A DNA stretch of 64,000 nt from Paenibacillus sonchi (lineage in GTDB: Bacteria > Bacillota > Bacilli > Paenibacillales > Paenibacillaceae). The stretch lies in assembly GCF_016772475.1 (NCBI RefSeq), contig NZ_CP068595.1, positions 62,001-126,000 of the forward strand, written 5' to 3'. This document shows positions 1 to 9,231 of the stretch, in pieces. The notes under the pieces were generated by a model. It saw only the letters and a program-made list of their open reading frames with translations. It did not search any database and had not been told where the DNA came from. Every line of letters begins with the position of its first letter. Position 1 is the first letter of the stretch. The position numbers and the translations under genes were made by a program.

Positions 1-2225
1 TTCCCATATTCGCCTGCCGCGAGCACTTCCCGCTCTGCCTTGCGGTCATAGATCCGAACCAATTGGCCAGCTGCATTCCATTCCAGAATATACAGCGGTG
101 TGGTCAGAACAGAATCCTTCCAAACAAATGGAATATCCTCTTCACAGACATCCATTGCATTTGCCTTAATTAAAGTTGTCCCCATCATTGGCACCGCAGG
201 AACCTCGATTAACCATTCATTTCCTAGGCGCTGGGAGCGCAAGACGCGGCCCGCTTCGTCCCTCCATTGCTTATTCTCTGTATCCGCACAGACTACAGTT
301 ACCAGATCAGTCCGATCAAAAAAGGCACTATTACAGACTGTATACTCTGTATCACAAGGTTCGCCGGACAAAGCTATAAGTCCCTTCAACGCCTCATTAG
401 CAGCACTTCTGCCTATCCGCTCTGCTTCCGCATACTCGATTCGGCTATCCTCATACACCTCCCGGATGGAAGAGCCGGGAATAATATCGTGAAACTGGTT
501 GCGCAAGATAATCTTCCATCCTTCAAACAGTTCCTGTGCCGGATACTTGGTGAAAGTACCTGATTCAGCCGCCATCATCACCTGCAGCCATTCCGCTTCA
601 CGGAACAACAATTCCAGCTTCCGATTCATTCTTTTGTTGTAGGCCTGGCTGGTATAGGTACCTCTGTGGTATTCCAGATACAGCTCTCCATCCCAAGTAT
701 GGACATACTGGTCAGTGTGCTTGATTGTTTCATTTAACCTTTCAAAATACTCGTCGGCCCGGCCTGTTTTTACATTTGGGATTCCAGGAATATATTCCAG
801 ACGACGGCGCATTTCAAGCATTTCCCGGTTCACTCCACCACCACCGTCGCCGTACCCATAAGAGAGCAGCAACTCACGATTCAGGTTTTTGTCACGGTAT
901 TTATCCCAGATTCCCTGGATGGAGTATGGCTCGATCGTACCATTGTAAGTGTAATAAGAGGCACTTGATTCTGGCCCTTCCGGAGTGGTAATGAAATGGG
1001 TCAATACCTCGCTGCCGTCAATCCCTCTCCACTGGAACGTATCATGCGGCATGCGGTTGTACTGGTTCCAGCTTATCTTTGTTGTCATGAAAGTGTCGAT
1101 GCCCGATTTGCGCAGAATCTGTGGCAAGGCCCAACTGTATCCGAAGACATCCGGCAGCCACAGGTATTTGCATTCCACGCCCAACTCTTCCCTGAAGAAC
1201 TTCGTCCCGTACAGAATCTGGCGAACAAGTGACTCTCCGCTAGTCAGGTTGCAATCTGCTTCCAGCCACATCGCTCCGCCAGCTTCCCAGCGTCTCTCAC
1301 TAACCCGCTCGACGATTTCCGCGAACAATTCGGGGTAATCCTGCTTGATATATTCATAGAGCTGCGGTTGTGTCTGCAGGAAGATATATTCAGGGAATTG
1401 CTTCATCAGCCGAAGCACGGTGGAGAAGGAGCGGGCTGCTTTCTCCCGTGTATGGGTTAGCCGCCACAGCCAGGCAACATCAATATGCGTATGTCCGACG
1501 GCAGTCACCGTTACCGGATGCTCCTTCTTCAGTTCGGCCATCTGTGTTCGCAATAGTACGTCTGCTTCCAGAATGGAGGAATAGAAAGCTTCACTACCGG
1601 GCTTCGACCAATCCAGTATGTTAAACGCTCTGTTTAGAAGCATTAACAGCTCGTGCTTCTCCGTCTGATTGTCTGCAAGCTGTCTGCAAACCGCCAGCGC
1701 CGCCCGGCCGGTATAATACAAATTGTCCGCCGCTTCATCCAGATAAGTCAGTTCCGCCCGATGGAAGCGGTGCTCTTGGGAAGCCGGTTTTCCGCCGCCC
1801 TCAAGTCCTGACCACAGCCGGAAAGTTAATTCCAGGGTGCAGCCTGCCGTATCGCTCTCCAGAAATACTTCCTGATGGTTGCTATCCACCCCCTGATACG
1901 GTTTGCCGTTCAGGAACAATAGAGACTCGAAGCCGCTATTGTTACCCGCTCCGGTTCTGCCGAAGTCGAAGCGTGCAACAATCCTTCTGCCTTCCCATTC
2001 CCGAGGGATAACCACCCTCTTGTGCAGCCACAGATACATATCGCGGCCAGTCCAGCAGTCCCCCAGGCGGTAAGTCTTAGTGCTTTCCAGAACCGGAGGA
2101 TATGTACCGTTCTCCCCCTCTTCATCTTCCATCGCCAGCCACTCCTCAAGAACTATACTTTCCCTATGTCTATAAGTCTCCAACTCGGTAATGCGCGCAG
2201 ACAGTTTTTCTTCCGTCCAAAACAT
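1..2225 (-). CDS. Alpha-mannosidase, glycoside hydrolase family 38 (3' end cut by window edge)
   Basis: The leftward frame is open from an ATG at 2225, with AGGAGG just upstream (2232-2237), to the window edge, so the C-terminus is missing. About residues 244-255 read GHTHIDVAWLWR, the zinc-binding and catalytic signature of GH38; further on PDVFGYSWALPQIL matches the region holding the nucleophilic Asp. GH38 enzymes hydrolyse alpha-linked mannose and bind zinc. No signal peptide is visible (it begins MFWTEEKLSARI), so it should act in the cytoplasm. It is the last visible gene of module A, 27 bp after the PL8 gene, and is presumably co-transcribed with it. In the proposed pathway it would remove the alpha-mannose left on the glucan backbone after PL8 and GH88 have acted. 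Family assignment is firm; the natural substrate is inferred from context. Confidence 0.9.
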   Translation of the reverse strand, partial: MFWTEEKLSARITELETYRHRESIVLEEWLAMEDEEGENGTYPPVLESTKTYRLGDCWTGRDMYLWLHKRVVIPREWEGRRIVARFDFGRTGAGNNSGFESLLFLNGKPYQGVDSNHQEVFLESDTAGCTLELTFRLWSGLEGGGKPASQEHRFHRAELTYLDEAADNLYYTGRAALAVCRQLADNQTEKHELLMLLNRAFNILDWSKPGSEAFYSSILEADVLLRTQMAELKKEHPVTVTAVGHTHIDVAWLWRLTHTREKAARSFSTVLRLMKQFPEYIFLQTQPQLYEYIKQDYPELFAEIVERVSERRWEAGGAMWLEADCNLTSGESLVRQILYGTKFFREELGVECKYLWLPDVFGYSWALPQILRKSGIDTFMTTKISWNQYNRMPHDTFQWRGIDGSEVLTHFITTPEGPESSASYYTYNGTIEPYSIQGIWDKYRDKNLNRELLLSYGYGDGGGGVNREMLEMRRRLEYIPGIPNVKTGRADEYFERLNETIKHTDQYVHTWDGELYLEYHRGTYTSQAYNKRMNRKLELLFREAEWLQVMMAAESGTFTKYPAQELFEGWKIILRNQFHDIIPGSSIREVYEDSRIEYAEAERIGRSAANEALKGLIALSGEPCDTEYTVCNSAFFDRTDLVTVVCADTENKQWRDEAGRVLRSQRLGNEWLIEVPAVPMMGTTLIKANAMDVCEEDIPFVWKDSVLTTPLYILEWNAAGQLVRIYDRKAEREVLAAGEYG

Positions 2226-2252
2226 ACTTCAACCTCCTATTCATAGTCATGT

Positions 2253-4499
2253 TTATATTCCAAACTCAACTTGGAACGACTCTCCTCCTGCACCGTCAGG
2301 ATCAAACCAAAGCTTCACCTTGCCGATTTCACTATGCTCAACAGCTATTCGGTCTGACTTGTTAATCACACGGGTAACAGGCATATTAATTTCGATTTCG
2401 ATCGGACGGCTCTGCATTTGAGTCGGATCGGCTATTGCCAAGGTCAAGCTTGTCGAATTCTTCTGCAGGATAAGGGATGCTTGACTACTACAAGCAATAA
2501 TCCCGCTTCTATACCAGCCTGACTTCCAGAAATGCACTGCTGCTATTCCCAATTCCGAATCTTCTACCGCATGCACCTGATCATTTAATTCCAAGATTCT
2601 CAGACTTGAATGCTCAGCGAAACTAGCCGTTTCCTCTTCGTTAAAACCAGGCAGGAGCACATATACGTAGTGGTCGCCCTGAGGGGCTTCACCATGATCA
2701 AACCACAACGTTTGGTAGAACCTTTCGATTCTCTCAGGGGAACCGAAATCGTTAATTTCCTTCCAACTGCCTTGCCGCTGCTCGCACAAGGCATGTACAC
2801 TGCATTGTTGAGGAAAGAAGATACCTACATCCGCTTCGTCCACACTGCCGGTCATATGAATCCATTTGGGGTGAATTGTATCCACATTGCCAAGATTCCG
2901 GCATATCTTTTTCCCGTCCGCTCGAATGCTATTATCACCACAGTGATTTAATTTCCGGTTTTCGATTATCGTTTCCACTTTAGCCGAATTACAGCCCTTA
3001 ATATCCGAACCTAAGGCAACGATACGGTTTCCGAACAAAAACCAGCTTTTGAGCGCTGTTAGTCCATCGGCTTCATTAACTACATCCTTAAGCTCCATGG
3101 CAATGGCGCCGTATCGGTTATGAAGCACAGCCCCGCCAACAAAAGTCCGGTTGCTTAAGCGGCCTTGCCCGGCTCCATCCTTCTGCCGTGCGTCTGTTAC
3201 TGTAGTTCCAGGCAGGCGGTATGGATCAACCGTCGGCCAGTAGCAATCCGCATAATGTCCCAAGTCATTATTGTACAGATGGCTCATTCCATACGAAGTA
3301 TACCAGCCCTTCAGATTTTCTCTGTTGATAGATTCATAACTATATATCCGGCTGGAGAACATACTGATGGAGAAAGCAAATCCAGGACCCTGCAGCACCG
3401 CCCGATCCATATGTGCAAACATCTTGCAGAAAGCCTCTTCCCAGGCAGGCTGTATTTGTTCATTGTCCAGCAATGCTCTAGCTTGTTCTGCAGTATCCGG
3501 CGGTGATCCGGCTATATAGGATTTATATGTGTCCGCAACAATCCACCCTTTCACTCTGGAGAGCAGCCGTGCCTGATCCGCCTCATCCAGTATGCGCGAG
3601 AAGCGTAAGCAGGAGGTGATGACCGAATGTCCGCTTTCATGATTCTGCGAATCCTCCCGAGAGACTTCCCTGCCGCTCACCATATCCAGCATAGATCCCC
3701 TGAACACAAGCGGTACAAAGGAACGGTCAATCCACTTGGCCGTTAAATCCCTTGCCTCACCAGGCATTTCCCAAGGGGTAGCGTGAAGCCACACCATCAG
3801 GCGAACCACATCATGCAGCAGTGAAACCCCATATCCGCCAGTGTAGGCATACTTGTCATGCTGTATAAAGGAGCCATCCTCGTAGAATCCATCCCCTTCA
3901 CTGGCATTCCTGAACAGCGGAAGCAACGCGCTTCGAGCGGCGACCATCTTCTGCCTATCGTCCTGAATAACGGCCACCAAGGCAACCGCAGAAGATTTCC
4001 AGACCAGATTCGCTCCTGTTGAAGGCGGGGCCTTAGCTGTGAACCACTGCGCATGAAACGCCGGATTGCCCACATATTTGTCTACAGGGAGGAGCAAACG
4101 CTCTATAAGCTCTTTATCCAGCAACTCTTCCATGAGAAATAGGGTCTCGAGCAGAGCGATCGGCACACCAATCTCCCAATACCACCAGTTTCCATAGGGC
4201 TGACACATTTCGTTGTATCTATGCTCAGACAGCCATTCTAATCCATAAATGATCTTTAGCCTTAATGTATAGTCCATATAATAGGGACACTTGGAAGACT
4301 TCAGAGCGATCGACATCTCTCTCAAGCGGCCGATGATCATAAATAAATCAGAAGCATTCTCCTGATACGGAATATCAGCCCACAGCAGCTCCTGATGAAA
4401 GAGCATCGTTTGCTGAGCATTGCTGACCTTCTGCAGTGATTCATGACGAAGCGTATCTCCAGAGATATATTGCAACCATTTGTTTTTTAAGTTCAGCAT
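2253..4499 (-). CDS. Polysaccharide lyase family 8 (xanthan/hyaluronan-type lyase), cytoplasmic
   Basis: The protein is about 748 residues with the PL8 alpha/alpha-toroid followed by beta-sandwich domains. Catalytic-type residues are visible, numbered from the upstream Met at 4505: Asn166 in STGANLVWKSS, His216 in GSFIQHDKYAYTGG and Tyr225 in TGGYG, plus an Arg-rich GREVSR segment. The Asn-His-Tyr spacing resembles that of PL8 xanthan lyases. Family members cleave next to uronic acid by beta-elimination, leaving a 4,5-unsaturated uronate. There is no signal peptide, unlike the secreted xanthan lyase of Bacillus sp. GL1, so I infer an intracellular enzyme acting on imported oligosaccharides. 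I chose the second Met (4499) because AAGGAG lies 9 nt upstream of it but only 3 nt from the Met at 4505. The GH88 gene lies upstream and GH38 downstream. Hyaluronan or chondroitin specificity is not excluded by sequence alone. Confidence 0.88.
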   Translation of the reverse strand: MLNLKNKWLQYISGDTLRHESLQKVSNAQQTMLFHQELLWADIPYQENASDLFMIIGRLREMSIALKSSKCPYYMDYTLRLKIIYGLEWLSEHRYNEMCQPYGNWWYWEIGVPIALLETLFLMEELLDKELIERLLLPVDKYVGNPAFHAQWFTAKAPPSTGANLVWKSSAVALVAVIQDDRQKMVAARSALLPLFRNASEGDGFYEDGSFIQHDKYAYTGGYGVSLLHDVVRLMVWLHATPWEMPGEARDLTAKWIDRSFVPLVFRGSMLDMVSGREVSREDSQNHESGHSVITSCLRFSRILDEADQARLLSRVKGWIVADTYKSYIAGSPPDTAEQARALLDNEQIQPAWEEAFCKMFAHMDRAVLQGPGFAFSISMFSSRIYSYESINRENLKGWYTSYGMSHLYNNDLGHYADCYWPTVDPYRLPGTTVTDARQKDGAGQGRLSNRTFVGGAVLHNRYGAIAMELKDVVNEADGLTALKSWFLFGNRIVALGSDIKGCNSAKVETIIENRKLNHCGDNSIRADGKKICRNLGNVDTIHPKWIHMTGSVDEADVGIFFPQQCSVHALCEQRQGSWKEINDFGSPERIERFYQTLWFDHGEAPQGDHYVYVLLPGFNEEETASFAEHSSLRILELNDQVHAVEDSELGIAAVHFWKSGWYRSGIIACSSQASLILQKNSTSLTLAIADPTQMQSRPIEIEINMPVTRVINKSDRIAVEHSEIGKVKLWFDPDGAGGESFQVEFGI

Positions 4500-4633
4500 G
4501 GGCATTCTCTCCTTGAGCCAAATTTTCTCCCCTTAAGCATAGAATGAGCGTGCCTGCATATCTATGCAGAATACACAGGAAATCGTGATCAAATCCATGC
4601 TTCTTGAAGAAACATGAATACCCGTTATTCCTC

Positions 4634-5755
4634 CTACCAGAACATACGTAAATTTTGACGGATACGAAGTAATGCCTCTAAGAAGAAATAATCTCCCCAA
4701 ATCGTACACTCGTCGATTCCCCAGCCTCTAGGCTTGTTATATACCCCATGTTTTAATAGACCGTTTGATTTCGGATGATCCACTGTAGTATATAATTCGG
4801 ATAACGACTCAAGCATCTCATGGGCAATACTTGTATACTTGAGTTTGTCCGTATCGTCTGCCGGCAAGTGCTTGACCATCTCCAGCATCCCGCAAATAGC
4901 AATGGCAGCAGCCGAACTGTCCCGCTCCTGATTATCTCCATCCTTGAACACCAGATCCCAAAATACAACTTTATCTACAGGTAGATGTGATACAAAATAA
5001 TCTGTTACCGCTTTGGCTGTCTGTAGCAACGAAATATCACCCGTATATACATAACTAAGCGTGAATCCATAAATCCCCCATGCTTGTCCGCGGGCCCAGC
5101 AAGAATCATCAGCATAACCTTGATGGGTATTTCCATATTTAGGTGCGCCTGAAATCGGGTCCATATAAAAAGTATGGTAGGTGGAATGATCAGGCCGCAC
5201 AAGATAAGCAGCCGATTGCTTTGCATGTCTATGAGCCATCTCAGCATACCGGACATTTCCTGTCTCAGACGCCGCCCAATACAACAGGGGCAAATTCATT
5301 AGACAATCAATAATCATCCGTCCACGCTCAACAGGATTCTGCAAGTTTCCCCAAGCCTGAATGATTCCCGCCGTATCAAAGTAACGCTCTGTCAGCAAGT
5401 CGGCAGCCTTCAGGGCCATTTCCTTCGCTTCGGCATTTCCTGTAATCCGGTAAGCCGCAACCGCAGATAGACTATACAAGAATCCCAAATCATGCGTATC
5501 GGTTTCGATTTTCCCTTCCACTCTGTGTCTAAAGCTGGCTAGCTGATGCTCCGCAGCCTTCCTATATTTCTCTTCATTCGTTGCTTCATAGGCAAGCCAG
5601 AGTATTCCATTCCAGAATCCTGTCGTCCAATCCACATTTCCGGTGCCTGAGTAGATCAAATTGTGGCTGGAAGCAGCTGGAAAGCTATCTGTGAATTGCA
5701 GCAGGTTACCGTCAATTCGTTCCAAAACGAATTGTTCTATCGGGTTAAGATTCAT
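4634..5755 (-). CDS. Unsaturated glucuronyl hydrolase, glycoside hydrolase family 88
   Basis: This 373-residue protein matches the usual length of the GH88 unsaturated glucuronyl hydrolase of Bacillus sp. GL1 (377 residues). The two key aspartates are in place: Asp89 in TDTHDLGFLYS and Asp150 in MIIDCLMNLP. The N-terminal DWTTGFWNGILWLAYE and C-terminal IWGDYFFLEALLR are family hallmarks. The enzyme hydrates the double bond of the unsaturated uronate made by a lyase and releases it from the oligosaccharide. It has no signal peptide and should work in the cytoplasm. The start overlaps the end of the response-regulator gene by 11 nt, with GGAGG 5 nt upstream. The PL8 gene follows 134 bp downstream, which pairs the enzyme with its product-forming lyase. 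A second, divergent GH88 gene lies at 15116-16219. Confidence 0.92.
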   Translation of the reverse strand: MNLNPIEQFVLERIDGNLLQFTDSFPAASSHNLIYSGTGNVDWTTGFWNGILWLAYEATNEEKYRKAAEHQLASFRHRVEGKIETDTHDLGFLYSLSAVAAYRITGNAEAKEMALKAADLLTERYFDTAGIIQAWGNLQNPVERGRMIIDCLMNLPLLYWAASETGNVRYAEMAHRHAKQSAAYLVRPDHSTYHTFYMDPISGAPKYGNTHQGYADDSCWARGQAWGIYGFTLSYVYTGDISLLQTAKAVTDYFVSHLPVDKVVFWDLVFKDGDNQERDSSAAAIAICGMLEMVKHLPADDTDKLKYTSIAHEMLESLSELYTTVDHPKSNGLLKHGVYNKPRGWGIDECTIWGDYFFLEALLRIRQNLRMFW

Positions 5756-7378
5756 ATTTACCTCCAGAATTTTGTATTATCCCATTGGGTTTGTCGGAAT
5801 TACTTTGTTTCCTATAGGCCATCGGACTAACCTGAAATAGCTTTTTGAATGCTTTGGAGAAATATGATAAATTGCTGAACCCGGCAATCAGAGCAATTTC
5901 ACTTATGGGTTTGTTGCTGCCCCGAAGTAGTTTTTTACTGAGCTGCATCTTCCGGGATAAAATATATTCTGTCAGTGATTCCTGTGTCTCTTTCTTGAAT
6001 AACCTGGATAAATAAGCTGGATTCAAATGTACCAGTTCTGATAGTTCCATACGTTCAATTCTTTCATCTAAATGAGCCTCAATATATTCCTTTACCTGTC
6101 TTACAATAGAGTCTTCGTTCATCTTTATCGCATGGATAGCCATACCGGTCACTTTTATCGCCCATTCCTCCATCTGGTTAATCGTCTTAGGGAATGACGT
6201 CGGTTCAAGAACCCCAGCTTCTCCGAAAACTTCTTGTATAGACTTTCCTTGTTTTTGCAGTACCAAATAGATACATTGCAGCACATTATGATAATAGATC
6301 AGAAGCGCCTCCGCATTGCCTCCTTCATCTTTGAGTCGAGAAAGTGTCTTATGAATTTGCTGACGAAGGATTACTCCTTCATCTTGTTCAATTAGAGCCG
6401 GCCAATCCGATAGATTTACAGATGGAAGTCGAGCAAACTTCTCGTTAGCCGAGATGAATAAATGTACAGAATGTGACTTTGCAATATTGTCATATTCCAT
6501 TTTGAGCAAATGTTCATACCCTTGTTTGGTCTGCTCAATAGGTAATTTCTCCCCAATATAACAGGAGGCTCTACAGTAGAAATGCCGTTCACAATAGGTG
6601 ATGAAATTCTCACAACGTCCCAAGAGCACTTCGATAGCTACTGGCTGCAGCATTTCACAGTACACAATGACAAGATTCACTCCGTTCCGGTCCTGCACGG
6701 TACAACCGGGGAATCCATCCAGAATCATTTCCTCCGCTACTTTACGCATGGCATATTCCATTAACTCTTCGTCCCGTTCGGTGAAGACCTGAGTCCATTG
6801 TTCAATACTAATGAGTATAGGCAATACATTCATCTGCCCTGGGTCAAAAGAGACTTTGAATTCATGTAGCGTTTGTTCCAGTCGTTCAGCAGTAGTAGAC
6901 AGTCTTGCAGACAGTAAATCTTGCCAAAAACGCTCAACAAGAACATTTTTTTCGACTCCCAGAAGGCCTGGGCGATTTGTTGTGTCTGTTTCCACTCTCT
7001 CTCCTCTTTGATTGAAACAATAATCCTGCCTACAACATGTTGCAATGTGTCATAATCTACAGGTTTGAGTAAATAATCTTGAGTTCCAAGCTGGATCGCC
7101 CGTTGCGCATACTTAAAATCGGCATGGCAGGTCAAAAAAAGCGTAGCTATATCAGGATAATTCTCACGAATCCACGCAATGAGTTCAAAACCGTCACCTT
7201 CAGGCATTTCAATATCGCAAATCACAACATGAATCTGAGCCTCACGGATAATCTCTTTGGCACTCTGAATATTGTAAGCCTCATAAACACCCGAGAAGCC
7301 TAAAGACGACCATTTCACCCCTAATCTCAGCCCTTCAACCGCATAAATTTCGTCATCTACGATTAACAGGTTAAACAT
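5745..7378 (-). pseudogene. YesN-like response regulator with AraC-type DNA-binding domain, interrupted by a -1 frameshift
   Basis: The first frame (from 7378) encodes a CheY-like receiver with Asp55 in VVICDIEMPEG and Lys in DYLLKPVD. The second frame (to 5745) encodes the linker and a C-terminal AraC/XylS helix-turn-helix pair ending near SYFSKAFKKLFQVSPMAYR. They meet at a run of seven A residues on the coding strand (6946-6952). One extra A would give a continuous protein of about 544 residues, close to the 548-residue paralogue at 21642-23288. The start ATG overlaps the kinase stop by 8 nt (GATGTTTAA), with GGAGG upstream. The regulator should be phosphorylated by the adjacent kinase and control module A. 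A GTG at 6995, with GAGGAG 5 nt upstream in the second frame, could also start a separate DNA-binding protein. The break may be a sequencing error, a real mutation, or slippage at A7. Confidence 0.8.
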
Positions 7379-9113
7379 CCGGAAATTCGCCTCCATCACT
7401 TTGCATAGGAATCCTCACGGTGACAGCCACCCCATGGGAGTCCAGATTTGAGAAACTCATCCCAGCCTGACCCCGATAGAATATTTTCAACTGATTGTAT
7501 ACGCTCCAGATTCCAGTGTGTTCTCTTGTAAATGAGCTGGTCTCCATTAATCCAGATAATGATTCAACAAGCTGAGCCGGAAATTTCTTTCCATTGTTCT
7601 CGATTGTAATCTCACAGAAATCTGTTATGCCGTCAGTGATGCGATGAATCCGTACCTTAACTTGAAATACGCTCTTTCCTGTCGTAAATCCATGCTTCAA
7701 CGCATTTTCCACAAATGGATGAATCGTTAGAGGCGGAATTCGGACATTTTTTAGTGAGTCTTCAATGTCAAAGTCATATTCTAAATGCTTGGGAAACCTC
7801 AGCTTTTGGATTTCAATATAGTGTTCAATATTGTCCATCTCTTCCCATATGTGTATCGAATGTTCTCTCAGACGGGCAAAGAAACGCAAATAATTAACCA
7901 TGTGGGAAGACATGCGCTGAATCAAGTCATATTTTCGCGCTTCCGCCAAATTATAAATAATATTAAGTGAATTATATAAAAAATGGGGATTCATCTGCAG
8001 CTGCAGCTGCTTCAGTTCTGCTTTATGTGAGCGTATCTCTTCCTCATACATACTAATTTTCAAATCCTGAATCTGAGAGGCCATGGAGTTAAAGGTAGCG
8101 CTGATCAAAGAAAATTCATGAGACAAATTCGTTGATAACCTGGTATCAAGATTCCCTTTACTGATTTGTCGCATGCCTTTGATCAGATAATGAATAGGCC
8201 GAAGCACTAGTTTTTGCAGGTTTACCAGCAAGAAGAATAGTACGAGCGCAGCAGCAAAAGGAACGGCGTAACTTATTCGTTGAAATAATGGAACCTGTTG
8301 CAGAATCACATTTTCCGGTATTAGAGTTATAATCTCTAAATCCGCAAGCCGTAAGGTATGCTGGACGAGCAAATACCGTTCTTCTCCCCTTACAGTTTGA
8401 TAGGACTTAGTCTTAGCATGAATTACCGCGCTCACCGCGTCAGCTGTATCCGGAGGAGCCGTTGTGAGCCATTCCCCCTTGCGGTCCAGGAAAAATGCTT
8501 CCATATGCCGTTCTTCAGAGACGGACTGAAGAGGTAATAGCAAGTCATCGTTTCGGATGAGCGCACCGACATAAGTATTGGTATCCGTCTCAACAATGCG
8601 TAACAGATATTGTTCATTTCCAATCCGGCAATGTCTCCAGCCTTCAACAAAGGCTTGCAAATTCGATGCTTCGTTTGGAGAAAATAGTCTTTTGATATAC
8701 TGCTCGCTTTGGCTGGATTCTTGGAAAGACTTTTGAGAGGTCTGCACCATGATCAAATCTTGATTAAATGGATTGTATACAAAATTCAGGTAAAAGCTTG
8801 TATTGTAAGTAGAATCCGAGTACAGCTTGTTGACAACCTGTGATAGGGTTATTGTGTATCTGTCCTTATTGTCAAGGGTGTACACCAAAGAACGTATAAG
8901 AGGCTCCTGATTCGCCAATTTATACAAATAGCTGCTCCCATTTTCTAAGGTCTGATCGATTTGGTCACCGTACAAGGTTAGAAGGGCTGAGTTGTAATTA
9001 GCCACTTGCTTCCTGACGACCTGGCTGGAATAGTGATTGGTGTACAACAAAAAGCAAACAAGGGGGATCGTAATGACACTAAATAAGAGAATTACCTTCA
9101 CCCGTAAAGTCAC
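7371..9113 (-). CDS. YesM-like sensor histidine kinase
   Basis: The protein is about 580 residues. It has an N-terminal membrane segment (VILLFSVITIPLVCFLLY), an extracytoplasmic sensor region, a second membrane segment (PFAAALVLFFLLV), a HAMP domain, a His_kinase domain with His377 in MNPHFLYNSLN, and a HATPase domain with PFVENALKHG. The frame is open further upstream to 9293, but that stretch overlaps the coding end of the binding-protein gene. I chose the GTG at 9113, preceded by GGGGGAG at 8 nt, giving the normal family length. It should autophosphorylate in response to an extracellular sugar signal, possibly via the adjacent binding protein, and donate phosphate to the regulator whose start it overlaps. 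A strong hairpin separates it from the upstream gene and may lower its expression relative to the binding protein. Confidence 0.9.
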   Translation of the reverse strand: MTLRVKVILLFSVITIPLVCFLLYTNHYSSQVVRKQVANYNSALLTLYGDQIDQTLENGSSYLYKLANQEPLIRSLVYTLDNKDRYTITLSQVVNKLYSDSTYNTSFYLNFVYNPFNQDLIMVQTSQKSFQESSQSEQYIKRLFSPNEASNLQAFVEGWRHCRIGNEQYLLRIVETDTNTYVGALIRNDDLLLPLQSVSEERHMEAFFLDRKGEWLTTAPPDTADAVSAVIHAKTKSYQTVRGEERYLLVQHTLRLADLEIITLIPENVILQQVPLFQRISYAVPFAAALVLFFLLVNLQKLVLRPIHYLIKGMRQISKGNLDTRLSTNLSHEFSLISATFNSMASQIQDLKISMYEEEIRSHKAELKQLQLQMNPHFLYNSLNIIYNLAEARKYDLIQRMSSHMVNYLRFFARLREHSIHIWEEMDNIEHYIEIQKLRFPKHLEYDFDIEDSLKNVRIPPLTIHPFVENALKHGFTTGKSVFQVKVRIHRITDGITDFCEITIENNGKKFPAQLVESLSGLMETSSFTREHTGIWSVYNQLKIFYRGQAGMSFSNLDSHGVAVTVRIPMQSDGGEFPDV

Positions 9114-9173
9114 TTGCCTGTCTCCCCCTTCTGCTTCGCTTTTCTCCTCATCGTTTCCAACCCTGTAACAAGG

Positions 9174-9211
9174 GGAAAGAATGAACCCTCTACCGAGGGT
9201 CCATTCTTTCC
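9174..9211 (-). promoter_or_regulatory. Intercistronic hairpin between binding-protein and kinase genes
   Basis: A 17-bp stem with one mismatch (9174-9190 pairing with 9195-9211) and a 4-nt loop lies just after the binding-protein stop codon. On the transcribed strand no long U-run follows, so it looks like an mRNA-stabilising or partial-termination hairpin. This is a known way to make more binding protein than downstream products. A comparable hairpin follows the second binding-protein gene at 16255-16285. Confidence 0.7.
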
Positions 9212-9231
9212 GAAACCACATTCGAATCTGT

